Below, one piece after another: positions 25,442 through 34,403 of a stretch of DNA of 42,077 bases. Position 1 is the first letter of the stretch, and each line of letters starts with the position of its first letter. Position numbers and translations under genes: made by a program. The notes under the pieces are model-generated. The model saw nothing but the letters and a program-made list of their open reading frames with translations, searched no databases and had not been told where the DNA came from. The stretch spans positions 64,779-106,855 of the forward strand of contig JAUNMR010000001.1 in assembly GCA_030537455.1 (NCBI GenBank). The letters are read 5' to 3'. The DNA is from Planctomycetia bacterium (GTDB lineage: Bacteria; Planctomycetota; Planctomycetia; Pirellulales; Thermoguttaceae).

Positions 25442-26875
25442 TTAACACACGCGAATGAACTCCAAGCCGAGAATCGACGCTAAGATCTCTAGTTTATCCG
25501 CAATATGTCCCACGCCGATCGCGCAGTGATGAGACGGTCCACGACCAGACCACGCGTCGATAAAACCGCGCGCCCCAATGCTGAAACGATAACGGCTGTT
25601 GGTATTGCCTATCTCTAGGATCGGACCCGCTTCCGATTCCGCCTCCGCCACAAGGAACTTCACATTCCCGTCAGGCGCGTCTATTACCGATAGGAGCGTC
25701 GTCGGCCCGTACTGCACCGACGTCTCCACGCTCAGACCTTCTCCGACCTTGCCGTGATACACCTTCAATGGCTTAATCTTTGTCTTACCCTGCGCAATTC
25801 GAGGATGACACGGTCCGTCGTGACCCAGAAGCACAATATCGTCGTCGAAGTCAAGCGCATAAAATTCTGAGAACGCGCCCCCGACTCCGAAGGCGTCCAT
25901 AATCTTCATTGCCAGGCAATTCTTCACCTCATATTCGCCCGCCACCGGTATGTTACGTGCCGTCAGCATGGAGTTGCCCACAATTACCGACGCGATCAAA
26001 TCCTCGTAACGCGCGTCGCCATGACCGTTGTAAAAATACGCCAAGGCATGAAGGTCGTGCTCCTGAACAAAGAGATCGAGCGCTAGGGAAGTGCGAGCCG
26101 CACGACGCAATTCAGACTCCACGCAGTCCGGCTGTACGTCGAATTCCTCACGTATTTCACTTACGCGATCGGTAATCTCAAGCTCGCTCACTCTTTCGCG
26201 TAGCGCCAGAATCTCGCCGAATTCTCGTATCTCAAAGTGAACGCCGAGTTGTGACGCTAGACGCGTTAGATCTGAGTACACGTCCAGCATTCCATTGTAA
26301 TAATGTCCGACCAGCCCGACACGACTACGACGCAACGTCGACGCCACTCGCGCCGCGCTAATCCACGACTCAAGAGCGGCGTCAACTACTGGATCGTCCT
26401 GAAGAACTCCCGTGATCTGATGGAACTGTATGTTCGAGCGCAGAAACGCGTTCGCGATCTCAGGCACGCTACATGCCTGGCAGTTTGCAAGCCACTCGCC
26501 CGTCATTTTTGTGCGGTCGCCAAGCGCGTTGAAACTCGCGTAATCGATCGCTCGTGTCGGCTGGAGGTTCAGTACTACTACCGGCTTCTTGAGTTTAGAC
26601 ACGACCGGAAGAACCGTCGAGGACAGCGCGTAAGTCGAGACATACAAAAAGATCAACTCCACGTCTTCCTGTTGAAAGCGTTGTGCCGCTGCGGCAGACT
26701 TCACGGGCGAATCGATCAGACCTACGTTGACCACACGCGCGCCCAACCCGCGTAATTTCTCTGCCACCTGGTTCTGATAACCGACTAAACGATCATACAA
26801 ACCCTCAAATTGTGGCCAATACGTGTCAAGACCGATCCCATAGAGACCGACGGTGATTTCTCGTGCTGATTCCAT
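25442..26875 (-). CDS. L-fucose/L-arabinose isomerase-family protein
   Basis: A 477-residue cytoplasmic protein of the fucose/arabinose isomerase superfamily. It starts with VGLYGIGLDTYWPQF, a typical first strand of the AraA/FucI N-terminal Rossmann domain, and includes VGLVGHYYNGMLDVYSD. The C-terminal part carries potential metal ligands in NGHGDARYED, AGEYEVKNCLAMKIMD, LGHDGPCH and GRGPSHHCAIGVGH, the same order of Glu/His positions as the Mn2+ site of AraA. The protein differs enough from both AraA and FucI that the sugar is uncertain. It is the first gene of the minus-strand glycan run and has its own promoter match. Confidence 0.83.
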   Translation of the reverse strand: MESAREITVGLYGIGLDTYWPQFEGLYDRLVGYQNQVAEKLRGLGARVVNVGLIDSPVKSAAAAQRFQQEDVELIFLYVSTYALSSTVLPVVSKLKKPVVVLNLQPTRAIDYASFNALGDRTKMTGEWLANCQACSVPEIANAFLRSNIQFHQITGVLQDDPVVDAALESWISAARVASTLRRSRVGLVGHYYNGMLDVYSDLTRLASQLGVHFEIREFGEILALRERVSELEITDRVSEIREEFDVQPDCVESELRRAARTSLALDLFVQEHDLHALAYFYNGHGDARYEDLIASVIVGNSMLTARNIPVAGEYEVKNCLAMKIMDAFGVGGAFSEFYALDFDDDIVLLGHDGPCHPRIAQGKTKIKPLKVYHGKVGEGLSVETSVQYGPTTLLSVIDAPDGNVKFLVAEAESEAGPILEIGNTNSRYRFSIGARGFIDAWSGRGPSHHCAIGVGHIADKLEILASILGLEFIRVC

Positions 26876-26960
26876 GGCTTAGTTTTATATGAAGTCCTGC
26901 AGGTGAAAAGACCTGACCAAAACGCTGGCGCGTACGCTACGCCCGCTCATTCCTTTAGCA

Positions 26961-26989
26961 ATTGTACTGATTCTCACCGACCGTTTCAA
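26961..26989 (-). promoter_or_regulatory. putative promoter of the isomerase-family gene
   Basis: On the minus strand TTGAAA (26984-26989) and TACAAT (26961-26966) are separated by exactly 17 bases, about 85 bases before the ATG. Both boxes are 5/6 matches. Confidence 0.6.
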
Positions 26990-27051
26990 GCGAAAGAACC
27001 GTAGCTTTTCACAACCGCGACCCTCAAACGTCCTCGCAATCCCTCGTTCGA

Positions 27052-27079
27052 TTGACGCCTATGCGCTATGCGTTACAAT
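27052..27079 (+). promoter_or_regulatory. putative promoter of asnS
   Basis: TTGACG (27052-27057) and TACAAT (27074-27079) with a 16-base spacer. The -10 box falls inside the longer reading frame that opens at 27068, which supports the later asnS start at 27173. Confidence 0.6.
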
Positions 27080-27172
27080 ATTGCCGTATTTGCGTCCTTG
27101 CCAAACCCTTCGTTCGACAAAGACCGCTCTTTGACCAATCGCGCGTTTGAATACGCGATAATTGAGGAAGTC

Positions 27173-28549
27173 ATGAAACACACTGATATTTACGACGCGC
27201 TAAATGACCAGGCGCTTTTGAATACCCAACTTACTGTTTGTGGTTGGATTCGTTCCTCGCGTGAATCGAAATCTGTCGCTTTTGTTGAACTTAACGACGG
27301 TACTACGCTACAACGTTTGCAAGTTGTGCTCAATAAAGAGCGTTTCCCTGAGCCTGCGCCCTTCCTCAAGCTCGGGATGGCTCTGAAAATCAAAGGTCAA
27401 CTCATTCCCTCACAGGGAAAAAACGGCGGCGTCGAACTAGAAGCGGAGCAAATCGATATCCTGGGCGACTGTCCGCCGGAATATCCGCTACAGAAGAAGA
27501 GAACAACGCTCGACTACCTCAGAACCATTCCTCACCTGAGACTGCGCACTAATACCTTCAACGCCGTCTTCCGCGTGCGTTCCGTACTCGCCGCCACGAT
27601 CCACGAGTACTTCCAGGCGCGACATTATGTCTACGTTCACACCCCCATTATTACTGCGAGCGACTGCGAAGGCGCCGGCGAAATGTTTCGTGTCACCACC
27701 TTGCCCTGGAACAGCGAATTTAAAACCGAAAACGATTACTTTGCAAACGACTTCTTCGGTCAAAAAGCCGGTCTGAGCGTCTCGGGGCAACTTGAGGGCG
27801 AAGTCTGCGCCATGGCTTTCGGAAAAATCTACACCTTTGGCCCTAGCTTCCGTGCCGAAAACAGCAATACGCCGCGACACGTCGCGGAATTCTGGCACGT
27901 TGAACCGGAAATCGCTTTTGCCGAACTGCCTGATATTATTGAGATTATCGAGGATATGATTAAGTATCTCGTCGAGAACGTGCTGAAGAAGAGCCGAACC
28001 GAAATCGAATTCTTCGACAAGCATTACCAGAACGGTCTCATTGAAAAACTCGAACGACTCCTCCAGGACAAATTCGGCGTGGTTACCTACACCGAGGCGG
28101 TCGATATGTTGCAAAAGTGCGGCGAAAAGTTCCAATACCCCGTCGACTGGGGATGTGACCTGCAGACCGAACACGAACGATACCTCTCCGAGGTCGCCTT
28201 TGGCAAGCCGGTCTTTGTCACCGACTATCCCAAGGAGATCAAGTCCTTCTACATGAAGCAGAACGACGACGGTAAAACCGTGGCCGCTACCGACTTACTC
28301 GCCCCGGGCGTCGGTGAAATCATCGGCGGGAGTGAGCGCGAAGCCAATCTCGATAAACTACTACAAGCTATGCAAGCGCGCGATATGTCCGTGGAGGACT
28401 ACCACGACTACCTCGACCTGCGACGCTTCGGCTCCGTGCCGCACGGTGGGTTCGGTCTGGGGTTCGAACGTATGCTCATGTACCTCACTGGAATTGAGAA
28501 CATCCGCGACGTCATCCTCTATCCACGCGTCGTCAATAAGATCTTCTAA
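27173..28549 (+). CDS. asnS: asparaginyl-tRNA synthetase
   Basis: Class IIb aminoacyl-tRNA synthetase that charges tRNA-Asn. With the ATG at 27173 (GAGG at 27164-27167) it has 458 residues, near the usual 460. The N-terminal OB fold contains VCGWIRSSRESKSVAFVELNDG. Motif 2 appears as FRAENSNTPRHVAEFWHVEPE in segments, and motif 3 as GGFGLGFERMLMYLTG. The specificity for Asn over Asp is supported by the overall pattern (AEFWHVEPEIAF, and SEREANL near the end). The frame opens 35 codons earlier at 27068, but that would overlap the promoter. Confidence 0.96.
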   Translation: MKHTDIYDALNDQALLNTQLTVCGWIRSSRESKSVAFVELNDGTTLQRLQVVLNKERFPEPAPFLKLGMALKIKGQLIPSQGKNGGVELEAEQIDILGDCPPEYPLQKKRTTLDYLRTIPHLRLRTNTFNAVFRVRSVLAATIHEYFQARHYVYVHTPIITASDCEGAGEMFRVTTLPWNSEFKTENDYFANDFFGQKAGLSVSGQLEGEVCAMAFGKIYTFGPSFRAENSNTPRHVAEFWHVEPEIAFAELPDIIEIIEDMIKYLVENVLKKSRTEIEFFDKHYQNGLIEKLERLLQDKFGVVTYTEAVDMLQKCGEKFQYPVDWGCDLQTEHERYLSEVAFGKPVFVTDYPKEIKSFYMKQNDDGKTVAATDLLAPGVGEIIGGSEREANLDKLLQAMQARDMSVEDYHDYLDLRRFGSVPHGGFGLGFERMLMYLTGIENIRDVILYPRVVNKIF

Positions 28550-28582
28550 GGCGCTAAACCTTTGTAATTCGAAGTTTAGCAA

Positions 28583-28603
28583 AGCGCGGTCTATACCCGC
28601 GCT
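28583..28603 (+). repeat. hairpin in the asnS 3' region
   Basis: AGCGCGG (28583-28589) pairs with CCGCGCT (28597-28603), loop seven bases, no T-tract. It lies between the asnS stop and the terminator at 28630. Confidence 0.5.
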
Positions 28604-28629
28604 CGACTAATTCACGAATAAACCTCCAT

Positions 28630-28679
28630 AACGCAGACGCTTGCGCCGTCCTCGACGCTGGCGATCTGCGTTGTTTTTA
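28630..28679 (+). terminator. rho-independent terminator of asnS
   Basis: AACGCAGA (28630-28637) pairs with TCTGCGTT (28665-28672) and is followed by GTTTTTAC. The 27-base loop is long but may fold internally. Confidence 0.65.
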
Positions 28680-28795
28680 CTTTACAATCTCTAAAGACCG
28701 AGCCCTTTCTTTTATATGCTCAATTTGGTATGATTATCTCTGTGAGCGATAGCTCCATATGAATTACGCTAACTCCAAGTCACAAAAGGCGTGCC

Positions 28796-30502
28796 ATGAC
28801 CACTCGATTCAGTCGCGACGACGTCGATATCACTCCCAAATTCCAAAAGCTCATTCAAGAGGTCAGACAGAACTACTTCTCGCGCGACCCTAATCTCTGG
28901 CCATTCTACCGCGATCCAGGCATGGCAAAATATCTGAGTCTTATTGCCGAACCTAGGACGCAGGAAGAACTTATCGAGCATTATCCCAACGGCGAAGCGC
29001 TCCGTGCGCGACTCAAGAGCGATACACAGATCCCCCCGACCATGCGCGCGCCAGGGGAAATTGATCCGCTACTACTCTACGCCGCGGCTACCTCGAAGCA
29101 GTGGAACAACCCCGCAAGCGCCGAAAACGTCGTTACTTTGCCCGCTGACCCCGCTATTTATGGCGCGCTAATGGGAATATGCGCAAACGCAAATCTTGTA
29201 TGCCGAGAGTACAGCGAGTCCGCTGAAGACCTTGAAAAACTTATTGTTAGAAGGATGGCGAAACTCGTCGGATACGACGCCGAAAAGGCCGACGGACTCT
29301 TTACTCAGGGCGGAACCTTCTGCAATATGTACGGTTACCTCTTTGGTATTCGAAAGTCTCTCAAACGTTCCATTCGCAACGGGTTCGACAACGCAAACAA
29401 CTACCGATTCATCTGTTCGCAGGGCGGTCACTACTCCAACAACACCGCGCTGGCCGTCTTAGGGGGCAATATCGAGGAAAAGAATCTCAAGATCAAAATG
29501 GACGAGGAGAACCGCGTCGATCTAAGAGACCTCGAGGAAAAACTTACCGCATGTTTCCGACTCAAATGCGCAGTTCCTACTATTATGCTAACCATGGGTA
29601 CGACCGACACTTTTGGAGTCGACTGTGTTAAACCGACGCGCGACCTGGTCGACCGACTATGCCGTCAGTTTAACGTCGAAACCCCTCCGCACATCCACGT
29701 CGACTCCGCTGTCGGCTGGGCCATTCTCTTCTTCCTCGACTACGACTTCAACGAAAATCCCCTAGATATCAACCACGCCACGATTCTAGGACTAAGAAGA
29801 CACGTGGAGCTCTTTAAACAGCTCAAATACGCCGACTCCTTTGCCGTCGATTTCCACAAGTGGGGATACGCCCCATACCCCTCGAGCCTGATTATGGTCA
29901 AGGACAAAGACTCGTTTAAGGCTTTGGAACATGACCCGGAGCAATTCAGCTACTTCGAGAGAAGTCAAGTTGAGCATTATCATCTGCAGAGTACTATCGA
30001 AGCGTCGAGAAGTGCAGTAGGCGTTTTTGCCGCATTCGCTGCGCTGGAGTATCTCGGCGTGCAGGGCTATCAGACGCTCATTGCTAACTCCTTGCAAAAC
30101 GCCGCTTATTTCTGCTATCGTCTCAAAAATACGCCCGGCGCCACGCTACTAGCGCCACACAACGACGGTCCGAGCGCTACCTTCCGCCTATACGACCCAA
30201 AACGCGTGCAAGATCCTGAAAAGGAACTCGCCTTTGAACTGGCAAATGGCGCGCTCCCACAATATAAGGAGAGACTCGAAAAGAACTCAAACTACCATCG
30301 CGCCGACTTCATCGCGCGTGGCAAGCAGATACTATACACCAACTGGGTCGAGTACGCCGCGCATACTAAATACGACCAAAACAACACTTGCGCGCGTATC
30401 CCGGGTGAAAAAGCCGTCTTTTTCAATCCACTGATCACCCCCGAAAGAATCGACGACTTCTTCGATTTGATCATTAACAGGCAAAATCAACGTAACGATT
30501 AG
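28796..30502 (+). CDS. PLP-dependent group II decarboxylase (glutamate-decarboxylase-like)
   Basis: A 568-residue fold-type I PLP enzyme. The PLP-stacking histidine is in CSQGGHYSNN (His212), the ring-nitrogen Asp in HVDSAVGWA (Asp303), and the Schiff-base lysine in AVDFHKWGYAPYPSS (Lys355). The TQGGTFCNMYG loop is typical of the group II amino-acid decarboxylases, which include glutamate, aromatic-amino-acid and diaminobutyrate decarboxylases. The substrate cannot be read from sequence. AAGG lies just before the ATG. No antiporter or acid-resistance gene lies nearby. An extra helical N-terminus (about 80 residues) precedes the core. Confidence 0.9.
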   Translation: MTTRFSRDDVDITPKFQKLIQEVRQNYFSRDPNLWPFYRDPGMAKYLSLIAEPRTQEELIEHYPNGEALRARLKSDTQIPPTMRAPGEIDPLLLYAAATSKQWNNPASAENVVTLPADPAIYGALMGICANANLVCREYSESAEDLEKLIVRRMAKLVGYDAEKADGLFTQGGTFCNMYGYLFGIRKSLKRSIRNGFDNANNYRFICSQGGHYSNNTALAVLGGNIEEKNLKIKMDEENRVDLRDLEEKLTACFRLKCAVPTIMLTMGTTDTFGVDCVKPTRDLVDRLCRQFNVETPPHIHVDSAVGWAILFFLDYDFNENPLDINHATILGLRRHVELFKQLKYADSFAVDFHKWGYAPYPSSLIMVKDKDSFKALEHDPEQFSYFERSQVEHYHLQSTIEASRSAVGVFAAFAALEYLGVQGYQTLIANSLQNAAYFCYRLKNTPGATLLAPHNDGPSATFRLYDPKRVQDPEKELAFELANGALPQYKERLEKNSNYHRADFIARGKQILYTNWVEYAAHTKYDQNNTCARIPGEKAVFFNPLITPERIDDFFDLIINRQNQRND

Positions 30503-30620
30503 ACCTTCAATGCGTCTTTGCTAATAAGACTGCCAGACCTGTGTCATCCCGACGCGAAGTCTGTGGCGTGGTTCCAATCCGAACCCTTTCGATTACAACC
30601 TTAATCAGAGTTGACGACAT

Positions 30621-31829
30621 ATGACGACTAGCTCCTCCCGACGTGTCGCTTACGCTTTTACACTCGCAATCTGCCTCGGCGCTGTATTGACTCTCGCGTT
30701 GCCAACGTTCGCGCAGAACGCCGATCACGCGACAAACGACGAGGCTGAACTTGTCCTGGTAAATAAGGTTCCCCACGGTCTGCTTGTCAAAGCCGGGGGA
30801 GTGCGCGACGTCCTCATTTTACAGGGCGATCCACAGGAAATTGGAAACGCTTACGGTCTGCTCATGAAGGACGCGGTTAATCAGATGTACCAAAGGCTAC
30901 TTGCCGTCGGGTTTGCCGCCTCCTTTATGAAAAAAATCAATTTCACCGCGCAAATTGACGAGTCGATTGAGCGATCTGAGCAATACATGCCGGAACGTTT
31001 CTATCAAGAGATCGACGCCATGGCCGACGCCGTCGGAAGAACCAGGCAGGAGATCAGAAGATTGAACTCTTTCCCCGAGCTCTTCCACTGCAGCGGCGTC
31101 GCCGTGAAAGGAAACGCTAGCGTCAATGGGAAAATCATTCACGCGCGCGTTTTAGACTACATGCGCGATATCGGTCTACAGGAAAACTCCGTCCTGATTC
31201 TCACGCAACCCAACGGCTACAACGCATGGCTGAGCGTCTCATACGCCGGTTTCGTCGGATCGGTGACCGCAATGAACCAGAAGGGGTTAGCGATTGGTGA
31301 AATCGGAGGAGGAGGAGCCGGAAAATGGGACGGATTGCCAATGGCGTTCCTCATTCGACGCATTATGGAGGAGTGCGATAACGTCGACCAGGCGATCGCG
31401 CTCATGAAGAGCGTCCCGTTGACTTGCGACTACTTCTACGTACTCTCTGACGCTACCGGTCGACTCGTCGCTGTCGCCGCTTCGGCTCAGACCGATAACC
31501 CCGTCGTCGTCCTCGAGCAGGGACAGGAGCACGAACTACTACCCGGCGCGCTACCTGACGTCGTCTACGTCTCCGCGGGCGAACGTGCCCAAGCTTTGTA
31601 CGAAAGACTTAAGGAATATTACGGTAAGATCGACGTCAACGCCATGATGGAGATTATCAAACGACCCGTCGCGATGAAATCAAACCTCCACGACGCCATT
31701 ATGACGCCGGAAACCCTAGACCTCTGGCACGCCGAGGCCGGTTTGACTACGCTCGGCTGCGACGAGCCGTACCTCCACGTCAATATAAAGACGCTCATGG
31801 AGTTCTACAATGCGCAACAGGATCAATAA
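30621..31829 (+). CDS. secreted C45-family autoproteolytic Ntn hydrolase
   Basis: A 402-residue protein with a signal peptide ending near TFAQN. It belongs to the acyl-CoA:6-aminopenicillanate acyltransferase/C45 group. In that group the precursor cleaves itself before a cysteine that becomes the N-terminal nucleophile; here the candidate is Cys157 in ELFHCSGVAVKG, followed by the family's GKIIHARVLDYM segment and later VGSVTAMNQKGLAIGEIGGGG. Substrates of bacterial members are mostly unknown; amide or acyl-lipid cleavage outside the cytoplasm is a reasonable guess. It follows the decarboxylase by about 118 bases. Ribosome site weak. Confidence 0.85.
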   Translation: MTTSSSRRVAYAFTLAICLGAVLTLALPTFAQNADHATNDEAELVLVNKVPHGLLVKAGGVRDVLILQGDPQEIGNAYGLLMKDAVNQMYQRLLAVGFAASFMKKINFTAQIDESIERSEQYMPERFYQEIDAMADAVGRTRQEIRRLNSFPELFHCSGVAVKGNASVNGKIIHARVLDYMRDIGLQENSVLILTQPNGYNAWLSVSYAGFVGSVTAMNQKGLAIGEIGGGGAGKWDGLPMAFLIRRIMEECDNVDQAIALMKSVPLTCDYFYVLSDATGRLVAVAASAQTDNPVVVLEQGQEHELLPGALPDVVYVSAGERAQALYERLKEYYGKIDVNAMMEIIKRPVAMKSNLHDAIMTPETLDLWHAEAGLTTLGCDEPYLHVNIKTLMEFYNAQQDQ

Positions 31830-31935
31830 GCTGACCGCGACCTGGCGACTCACGCGCCACTGTCTCCCCATTTTGGGCGTAAATGCCACGTGATTTCGCC
31901 AACAAACCTTTTTTCAACTTTTTCTCTTTTCTAGA

Positions 31936-31964
31936 TTGATTTTTACACCAAGTCCCGGTATAAA
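31936..31964 (+). promoter_or_regulatory. putative promoter of the Tat-exported isomerase/epimerase gene
   Basis: TTGATT (31936-31941) and TATAAA (31959-31964) with a 17-base spacer, about 117 bases before the ATG at 32082. Confidence 0.55.
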
Positions 31965-32081
31965 TTACTCGACGTAGCGTTGCGCCATTTCGCTACTTTA
32001 CGCAAAGCGCGACGTCCCTTGGTTGTATTAAATTACTTTTACTCGCGATTCAAACGCGAGTCGTCACTGGAGATTCATCCT

Positions 32082-33014
32082 ATGAAAAGACGTGATTTCT
32101 TAGGCGCCAGCGCTTCTGTCGGACTCGGTCTGGCCAGCGTCGCCGCTATGAAGACCTCTATGATTGCCGCGCAAACCACCGAAGAAATGGACAAACGCGC
32201 CGAAGCGAAACTGCGCATTTCCTCTCAGCTCGGTCCCGCACCCGGCGATTCCGATGAGGATAAGCTCGCAAATATTAAAAAATACGGATGCGAAGCGGTC
32301 GAATACCACGGCAATTGTGTCGGCAAGGGCAAGGAATTTAAGAAAAAGGCCAACGACTTCGGTCTGGAAGTCTCGTGTATCTGTTGGGGTTCCCACGGCG
32401 GAGACTTCTCCTCCGAAGATAAAGACAAGCGCCAAAAGTGCCTCGACGACCTCAAAAAGGCCTTGGAAACCGCCGGTGAAATGGAAGCAAGCGGCGTCAT
32501 CTTCGTTCCCGCGTTTAAACATGAGACCGAACTGACCAACCAACGCATTCGCGAACTGCTCCTGGAAGAACTGCCCCCGGTTGCCGAGTTCGCTAAGCAG
32601 TGCAATACCAGTATTATCTTTGAACCTCTCTGCCGTATGGAAGCCTTCTTCCTGCGTCAAGTTGCCGACGGCGCTTCCATTGCGCGCGATATCCTCCGCA
32701 AAGCTGGGATCGATTCCGGTATCGGCGTCATGGGCGATTTCTATCACATGGATACCGAGGAAACCAGCCAAATGGGCGCTTTCATTTCTGCTGGTTCGCT
32801 ACTCAAGCACGTCCACCTCGCCGGCGGCGTCGAAAATCCGCGTCGCACCTATCCCGGTGAAAACTCCATGACCTTTGTCGACGGCTTCCGTGGACTCAAG
32901 TACATCGGTTACACTCGATTCTGCTCCTTCGAATGCGGTTGCGCTGGCGAAGACAAAGAAAAGGCCTTCGAAGCCTCGATCAAGTTCCTACGCGAACAAT
33001 GGGAACAGGCGTGA
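32082..33014 (+). CDS. Tat-exported sugar phosphate isomerase/epimerase-family protein
   Basis: A 310-residue protein from the ATG at 32082 (GGAG at 32069-32072). The frame opens at 31980 but the real start is marked by the twin-arginine leader MKRRDFLGASASVG. The mature part is a xylose-isomerase-like TIM barrel: VEYHGNCVGKGKEF, SCICWGSHGGDF, ASGVIFVPAF, IIFEPLCRMEAFF with a candidate metal Glu, VMGDFYHMDTEE with Asp and His, VHLAGG, and a closing FCSFECGC with a further Glu. Metal-binding residues are thus present. Such exported proteins are common in planctomycetes but substrates are unknown. Closest relatives are hydroxypyruvate isomerase-like proteins. Confidence 0.85.
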   Translation: MKRRDFLGASASVGLGLASVAAMKTSMIAAQTTEEMDKRAEAKLRISSQLGPAPGDSDEDKLANIKKYGCEAVEYHGNCVGKGKEFKKKANDFGLEVSCICWGSHGGDFSSEDKDKRQKCLDDLKKALETAGEMEASGVIFVPAFKHETELTNQRIRELLLEELPPVAEFAKQCNTSIIFEPLCRMEAFFLRQVADGASIARDILRKAGIDSGIGVMGDFYHMDTEETSQMGAFISAGSLLKHVHLAGGVENPRRTYPGENSMTFVDGFRGLKYIGYTRFCSFECGCAGEDKEKAFEASIKFLREQWEQA

Positions 33015-33059
33015 CGCCGCAATTTCCGCCCGATTATTACATCGTCCTAGACTAACTTC

Positions 33060-33097
33060 AACGCACGACGCTCTACCATTGGCGACGTGCGTTTTTA
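33060..33097 (+). terminator. rho-independent terminator before the ATP synthase operon
   Basis: AACGCACG (33060-33067) pairs with CGTGCGTT (33086-33093), followed by TTTTA. It isolates the isomerase/epimerase gene from the atp operon. Confidence 0.8.
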
Positions 33098-33220
33098 TAT
33101 TCGAAGGGAGGGAAAGAGAGGTTAGGCGTGGCTAATTCGTTCTGATTTTTGTCAACTTTTCTCTATATGCCACGATCTGAACGAGATAATACAGGTCATG
33201 CTGGTGAAAAAAATTTTTGC

Positions 33221-33242
33221 GTTAAAATCTTCTTATTTTAAC
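33221..33242. repeat. AT-rich inverted repeat in the atp operon upstream region
   Basis: GTTAAAAT (33221-33228) and ATTTTAAC (33235-33242) are exact reverse complements with a six-base gap. It lies about 50 bases upstream of the predicted -35 box and may be a regulator site. Confidence 0.45.
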
Positions 33243-33270
33243 ATAGGTTTTACTATTTTAAAGAAAACGC

Positions 33271-33320
33271 AGGCGCTGGGAGATATAGGCGCTTTACAAG
33301 AGCGCGTCTATATGCATAAT
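33271..33320 (+). promoter_or_regulatory. putative atp operon promoter with upstream direct repeats
   Basis: TTTACA (33293-33298) and CATAAT (33315-33320) are both 5/6 matches, 16 bases apart and about 85 bases before the first gene. Two copies of AGGCGCT (33271-33277 and 33287-33293) start 16 bases apart, the second touching the -35 box. GCGCT/AGCGC also flanks the -35. The 33098-33270 stretch holds no gene. Confidence 0.5.
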
Positions 33321-33404
33321 TAGTTGAGTAGGTTAGTCTAGTTATGCCAAGCTGTGACTAGCGCTAAGCTTCATGACGACCAAAGAGGTATAAGGAGCGC
33401 GCGC

Positions 33405-33755
33405 GTGCCTGAGTTCCACACTGAGCAAAACCGTCGAGACCAGGACGAGCCAGTGACGAGCCAGTTCGTCCAAACGCCGCAAAAGCGTGATTTCGAACCC
33501 TCGAGTCTCGCGATTGCATACGCCTGGGTCACTAGAATTACGGGGTTCTCCCTTGAGTTTGCCGCGCTTGTCGTTTTCGGCTTTTGGGTCGATAAACAAT
33601 GGCATTGCAAGCCTTGGGGTATTATCCTTGGCGCGCTCATTGGCGTCTATGCCTTTATCGCAGGTCTCTTTGCTACTGTCAAAAGGCTAGAGGAGCAGGA
33701 GGTCAGAGAACGCTTGTATCACGCAACGCAAAAAAAGTCGCGTGAGAAAAGATAA
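33405..33755 (+). CDS. atpZ: AtpZ-like F0 assembly/accessory protein
   Basis: A 116-residue protein started by the GTG at 33405, fixed by AAGGAG at 33392-33397 seven bases upstream; the frame runs back to a GTG at 33354 without such a site. After a hydrophilic N-terminus come two membrane segments: TGFSLEFAALVVFGFWVDKQ and WGIILGALIGVYAFIAGLFA. This two-helix hairpin is the ATPase_gene1/AtpZ pattern. AtpZ proteins sit at the head of many F-ATPase operons and help c-ring assembly or ion supply. The C-terminus is highly charged. First gene of the operon. Confidence 0.82.
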   Translation: MPEFHTEQNRRDQDEPVTSQFVQTPQKRDFEPSSLAIAYAWVTRITGFSLEFAALVVFGFWVDKQWHCKPWGIILGALIGVYAFIAGLFATVKRLEEQEVRERLYHATQKKSREKR

Positions 33756-33791
33756 CCTCGCTACGACTCTACGCTTACTGTCGGGTTCCTT

Positions 33792-34247
33792 ATGACCGGT
33801 TGCAAAAAGTCCCCTAATTTACTATTGCGCGCGTTCGCCTTTGCTCTATATGGCGGCGTCGTTTGGGGGGCGATTTTCCAGGTCAATCGCGCGCGATTGC
33901 AACTTCCGGAAAAACCCTTGATAGCCTTGGCTCTAGTCTGGTCTGCCACGATCCTTGCGACCTTTCTTGTCATAGCGATTCTACGTCGACTACGTAAGTC
34001 AGGTCTGCCGGAATACTTAGTCGCCGCGACCGCGCGCTCTGCCGTGCCATGTTGCGCCGCGCTCGTGGGCGTCGCCTCAATGCAAGAGTCGATGCGACGT
34101 CCCTTCCTAATGTGCGTTCTTGTGGCGTACTTTGCATTAGCGCCCGTCGCCCTGTGGTTGACTTTCCCACCAGAAGGTCTCTTCACCCCGACAAACGCTA
34201 GCGAGGCGGTTCCTGAGACTACAAAAAAAGATAATTTACCGCAGTAA
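33792..34247 (+). CDS. AtpI-like membrane protein
   Basis: A 151-residue protein with about four hydrophobic helices: around residues 12-28, 43-62, 80-95 and 106-123. No soluble domain is present. Its place between atpZ and atpB is where AtpI normally sits, and its topology fits the AtpI/UncI type that chaperones c-ring assembly. Sequence identity to AtpI is not evident by eye, so the call is positional. TATAAT lies just after its stop (34261-34266) but without a good -35 box. Confidence 0.6.
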   Translation: MTGCKKSPNLLLRAFAFALYGGVVWGAIFQVNRARLQLPEKPLIALALVWSATILATFLVIAILRRLRKSGLPEYLVAATARSAVPCCAALVGVASMQESMRRPFLMCVLVAYFALAPVALWLTFPPEGLFTPTNASEAVPETTKKDNLPQ

Positions 34248-34403
34248 CGTCCCTCCGTGGTATAATACGCGTTGCCGCTAGGTTAAATAAATTGCGCTCT
34301 GACGAGTCCAGCTCGCGCAGAAACAAAATTGACTCTTGACACGCTCGCAACTGCTGTCACACTTGTCATTATCAGTTACGTTCCCCTGTAAGAAAGACCC
34401 CAA

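Noticed and set aside
27488..28174. 228-residue minus-strand frame opposite asnS
   Set aside because: It is the antisense of asnS, has no ribosome site, and codes for a composition mirroring the sense codons.
32100..32771. 223-residue minus-strand frame opposite the isomerase/epimerase gene
   Set aside because: Shadow of the strong plus-strand coding sequence with a Tat leader; no ribosome site.
33271..33293. CRISPR-like or phage repeat array
   Set aside because: Only two seven-base copies; no array of repeats and spacers anywhere in the window.
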